A stretch of 5,692 bases of DNA from Fimenecus sp051881355 (GTDB lineage: Bacteria > Bacillota > Clostridia > Oscillospirales > Acutalibacteraceae), in assembly GCA_051881355.1 (NCBI GenBank), contig JBJEPS010000023.1, positions 1-5,692 on the forward strand, written 5' to 3'. The stretch's first letter is position 1. The number at the start of each line of letters is the position of its first letter. Below are positions 4,171-5,692 of the stretch, piece by piece. The notes under the pieces were generated by a model. The model was not told the DNA's origin and searched no databases. It was given only the letters and a program-made list of their open reading frames with translations. The position numbers and the translations under genes are program-made.

Positions 4171-4330
4171 TTACAAAATTTTCTCACCGTAACGCGTCTT
4201 CCATTGATTTTACTGCGCATGCCCATGATGCCGAAACTCGACACAAGATGCAGGAAGTCCTCCGGTTCCTTGGCAATCCTCCATGCAATTTTCGGAAGTC
4301 GGTGCAATCAGCGAATGTAAAGCATTGAAC
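4171..4330. other. Stretch without a confident gene; possible minus-strand coding remnant
   Basis: No RNA gene, promoter or start-supported frame is visible. On the minus strand, about 4290-4175 reads protein-like (RIAKEPEDFLHLVSSFGIMGMRSKING), but it lacks a Shine-Dalgarno-supported start. The frame is stopped by a TGA just upstream and runs on downstream into the hairpin and the reverse complement of the tRNA. It may be a decayed gene fragment or chance. I do not recognise a family. Confidence 0.25.
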
Positions 4331-5287
4331 TTATGCGTCCAAAGTAATGATTTTTTTGTCTTTTGCTTTGTCTTTCCAGGTGTACATTATCTTCGGATTT
4401 TCGAAGATTTCGTCAAGTGTTTTTAAAAACGGAACAATATCGCCGAAATCGAGCGCACGGTGGTCAAAGGCAATGCAAATCGGCAAAACCTGCCGCGCTT
4501 TAACGCATTTTTCGCCGAATTCGTCGGTGACAACCACAGGCTTATCCTGTATCGCCCCCACGCCGAACGCCGTGACTTGCGGTGGAATAATTTCCAAAAG
4601 TGCCGCTGCGCCGCGCCCGGCGCGGTACACCGAGCCGAGGTTGGAAACGGTTACCGTACCCTGTTCAATGTCGCGTTTGGTCAGGCGGTCGGCGGCAGGA
4701 ATACTTTCATATGCCTTTTTCGCCGCACCGTGCAGGGTTTTTACCTTATGCTTACCGGTTTTTGAGCCAATTAAGCGATAAACTGCCTGCCCGATTTTAC
4801 CCGATTTTAAGGCAGTCAGCGTATTGTCCAACGACACCTCAAACATCGCTTCGTTGAGGTCGGTATTCTCCGCACGGCGGTAAACATCTTGGATATAGTC
4901 GGTCATTTCGTCTAAATTCTTATCTTCAAAGTCGTGCAGATTGACGGTCATCATTTCGCCGTTCGGCAAAATCATCGGCATGGAAATGTCAATATTTTTG
5001 AAAGTGTCAATCGTTCCGCGCACCAGTTTTCGGTTAAAATGAATGTGCGCATTCATTGCCGGCGCTGCTTTGAGCCCCTCGCAAATGACTTTGAGCATTA
5101 AGGTGTTAATCGAAATCTTATCCGCCCCGCTGCGGTTCAAATTGAGTTTTTTATACGCTTTCATAAATTCGGTGACATCGGGCTCATACATATAGGTCAC
5201 ATGCGGAATGGTCTCCCAGCTTTCCGAGGTCATATTGGCAACGATTTTTCTCTGAATCCCGAAATGGGTGGTGTTGATTTTTTGCAT
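4331..5287 (-). CDS. Stand-alone 2-oxo acid dehydrogenase E2-type acyltransferase catalytic domain protein
   Basis: 318-aa protein of the E2p/chloramphenicol-acetyltransferase-like superfamily. It consists of the catalytic domain only; full E2 subunits (about 400-600 aa) have an N-terminal lipoyl domain and an E3-binding domain, both absent here. Visible family signatures are IPHVTYMYEPDVTEFM (27-42), KISINTLMLKVICEGLKAAPAMNAH (57-81), NIDISMPMILPNGEMMTVNLHDFEDKNL (98-125), GTVTVSNLGSV (210-220), PQVTAFGVGAIQDKPVV (236-252) and the active-site segment FDHRALDFGDIVPFL (274-288). The catalytic His276 and Asp280 of HxxxD are kept, but the usual following Gly (HxxxDG) is Phe281, with Gly at 282. 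A 30-residue insert (about 160-193) is rich in Lys and Gly. Start: ATG at 5285-5287 has AAGGAG 9 nt upstream; an open extension to 5512 has no homology-like content. No E1 or E3 gene is adjacent, so the acyl donor and substrate are unknown. Confidence 0.88.
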   Translation of the reverse strand: MQKINTTHFGIQRKIVANMTSESWETIPHVTYMYEPDVTEFMKAYKKLNLNRSGADKISINTLMLKVICEGLKAAPAMNAHIHFNRKLVRGTIDTFKNIDISMPMILPNGEMMTVNLHDFEDKNLDEMTDYIQDVYRRAENTDLNEAMFEVSLDNTLTALKSGKIGQAVYRLIGSKTGKHKVKTLHGAAKKAYESIPAADRLTKRDIEQGTVTVSNLGSVYRAGRGAAALLEIIPPQVTAFGVGAIQDKPVVVTDEFGEKCVKARQVLPICIAFDHRALDFGDIVPFLKTLDEIFENPKIMYTWKDKAKDKKIITLDA

Positions 5288-5296
5288 AGCGGTTTT

Positions 5297-5302
5297 CTCC
5301 TT
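5297..5302 (-). promoter_or_regulatory. Ribosome binding site of the acyltransferase gene
   Basis: The minus strand reads AAGGAG, 9 nt before ATG 5287. It fixes the start and excludes the in-frame extension further upstream. Confidence 0.65.
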
Positions 5303-5358
5303 TTTCTGTGTGTTAGCATCGTATTCGATAAATGGGAAAAATGTTTTTGTCAGTGGTG

Positions 5359-5376
5359 GTCGGGTTTTCTCCCGAC
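5359..5376. repeat. Small inverted repeat in the acyltransferase leader region
   Basis: GTCGGG (5359-5364) and CCCGAC (5371-5376) are perfect arms around TTTTCT. It lies about 70 nt upstream of the acyltransferase start on its transcribed side. Neither strand has a following T-run. It could be an operator or a leader hairpin. Confidence 0.35.
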
Positions 5377-5472
5377 GAAAAGAGCATACCAAATCCATGC
5401 CGGTTGCACCATACATTCTGCTTTGCAATATACGAAAATTGCGGAAACTTTTGGTTGCGATAATCGTTATAG

Positions 5473-5501
5473 TTGCAAAACCCGTCGAAAAATGGTATGA
5501 T
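5473..5501 (+). promoter_or_regulatory. Extended -10 promoter of the lipoprotein gene
   Basis: TTGCAA (5473-5478), 17 nt, TATGAT (5496-5501), with TG at 5493-5494 giving an extended -10. The predicted start near 5508 leaves a leader of about 40 nt with AGGAG (5537-5541), 6 nt before ATG 5548. Confidence 0.65.
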
Positions 5502-5505
5502 ACCA
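5493..5505. promoter_or_regulatory. Palindrome over the -10 box, possible operator
   Basis: TGGTAT-G-ATACCA is a perfect 13-nt palindrome that contains the whole -10 hexamer of the predicted lipoprotein promoter. A repressor bound here would block the promoter. No cognate regulator is identified; the CarD-family protein in this window is not a palindrome-binding repressor. Confidence 0.35.
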
Positions 5506-5547
5506 AGCACACGATACATTGTTTTGATTTGCATATAGGAGAAACCG

Positions 5548-5692
5548 ATGAAAAAACGACTGATTGCGGCAGGACTGTGTTTGGTCATGCTGTTTTCCTG
5601 CGCCGCGTGTGGGAACAATCCCGCAGAGGAAGAAACCGACAGCGCCGTATACGGCGACACGACACGCCCGGCGGGCGGCGTATATGCCGACG
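5548..5692 (+). CDS. Lipoprotein, N-terminal part only
   Basis: 48 residues are visible before the window ends. The N-terminus MKKR is followed by a hydrophobic core (IAAGLCLVMLF) and two candidate lipidation cysteines: Cys18 in LFSC and Cys21 in CAAC-GNN. The sequence after it is acidic and low in complexity (NPAEEETDSAVYGDTTRPAGG), the flexible linker usual in exported lipoproteins of Firmicutes. The mature protein should be tethered to the outer face of the membrane. The function cannot be told from this part; substrate-binding proteins and uncharacterised surface lipoproteins both start this way. The Shine-Dalgarno AGGAG lies 6 nt before the ATG and the promoter is at 5473-5501. It is divergent from the acyltransferase gene with a 260-nt shared upstream region. 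Confidence 0.85.
   Translation, partial: MKKRLIAAGLCLVMLFSCAACGNNPAEEETDSAVYGDTTRPAGGVYAD

Noticed and set aside
3984..4307. Minus-strand reading frame of 107 codons
   Set aside because: Much of it is the reverse complement of tRNA-Ser(GCU) and its terminator; translated tRNAs are a well-known false protein. Only the part above 4171 is kept as a doubtful remnant.
4331..5287. Chloramphenicol acetyltransferase (resistance gene)
   Set aside because: It shares the superfamily fold, but the length, the SNLG and DHRALD segments and the N-terminal region match E2 catalytic domains rather than the roughly 215-residue CAT enzymes.
5288..5512. In-frame extension of the acyltransferase by 75 residues upstream
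   Set aside because: The sequence has no family resemblance, overlaps the leader inverted repeat and the divergent promoter region, and the ATG at 5287 has a good AAGGAG site.

Overview
The window looks like part of a low-to-medium-GC Firmicutes genome, most likely a gut Clostridia (Oscillospiraceae/Ruminococcaceae type). The evidence is near-consensus sigma-A promoters (TTGACA, 17 nt, TATAAT), purine-rich Shine-Dalgarno sites, a short CarD-type regulator, a stand-alone E2-type acyltransferase and tRNA genes with encoded CCA. The genus is an inference; no rRNA or marker gene is present.

Left part (1-1861, + strand). The C-terminal end of an NAD(P)-binding oxidoreductase closes at 182 and is followed by a hairpin terminator (205-241). 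Next come a zinc-containing macrodomain protein (protein-ADP-ribose hydrolase, 262-1044) and, overlapping it by 50 nt, a class M sirtuin (SirTM, 995-1861). This pair is the most biologically distinctive content: SirTM enzymes attach ADP-ribose to a target protein and the linked macrodomain removes it. The usual partners known from Staphylococcus and Streptococcus (a lipoyl carrier GcvH-L and a lipoate ligase LplA2) are absent downstream and not visible upstream within the window, so the target here is unknown.

Middle (1870-3448). A CarD-family transcription regulator lies on the minus strand, tail to tail with the sirtuin. A 292-residue protein with one N-terminal membrane anchor and an unrecognised extracytoplasmic domain follows on the + strand, with its own strong promoter.

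tRNA block (3522-4113). A consensus extended -10 promoter drives tRNA-Ser(UGA). About 300 nt later comes tRNA-Ser(GCU), followed by a strong intrinsic terminator with a GAAA loop. The spacer is unusual. The last part of the first tRNA plus a downstream 14-mer is repeated 222 nt later, and the sequence between is a dense set of hairpins, including a perfect 23-nt palindrome. It may be an inserted element using the tRNA 3' end as an attachment site, or the relic of a tandem tRNA duplication.

Right part (4114-5692). A long hairpin whose loop region carries a perfect DnaA-box 9-mer is followed by about 160 nt with no confident gene. Next is a minus-strand gene for a 318-residue E2-type acyltransferase catalytic domain without lipoyl or E3-binding domains. 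At the right edge is the start of a divergent lipoprotein gene with a good promoter, whose -10 box lies inside a 13-nt palindrome.
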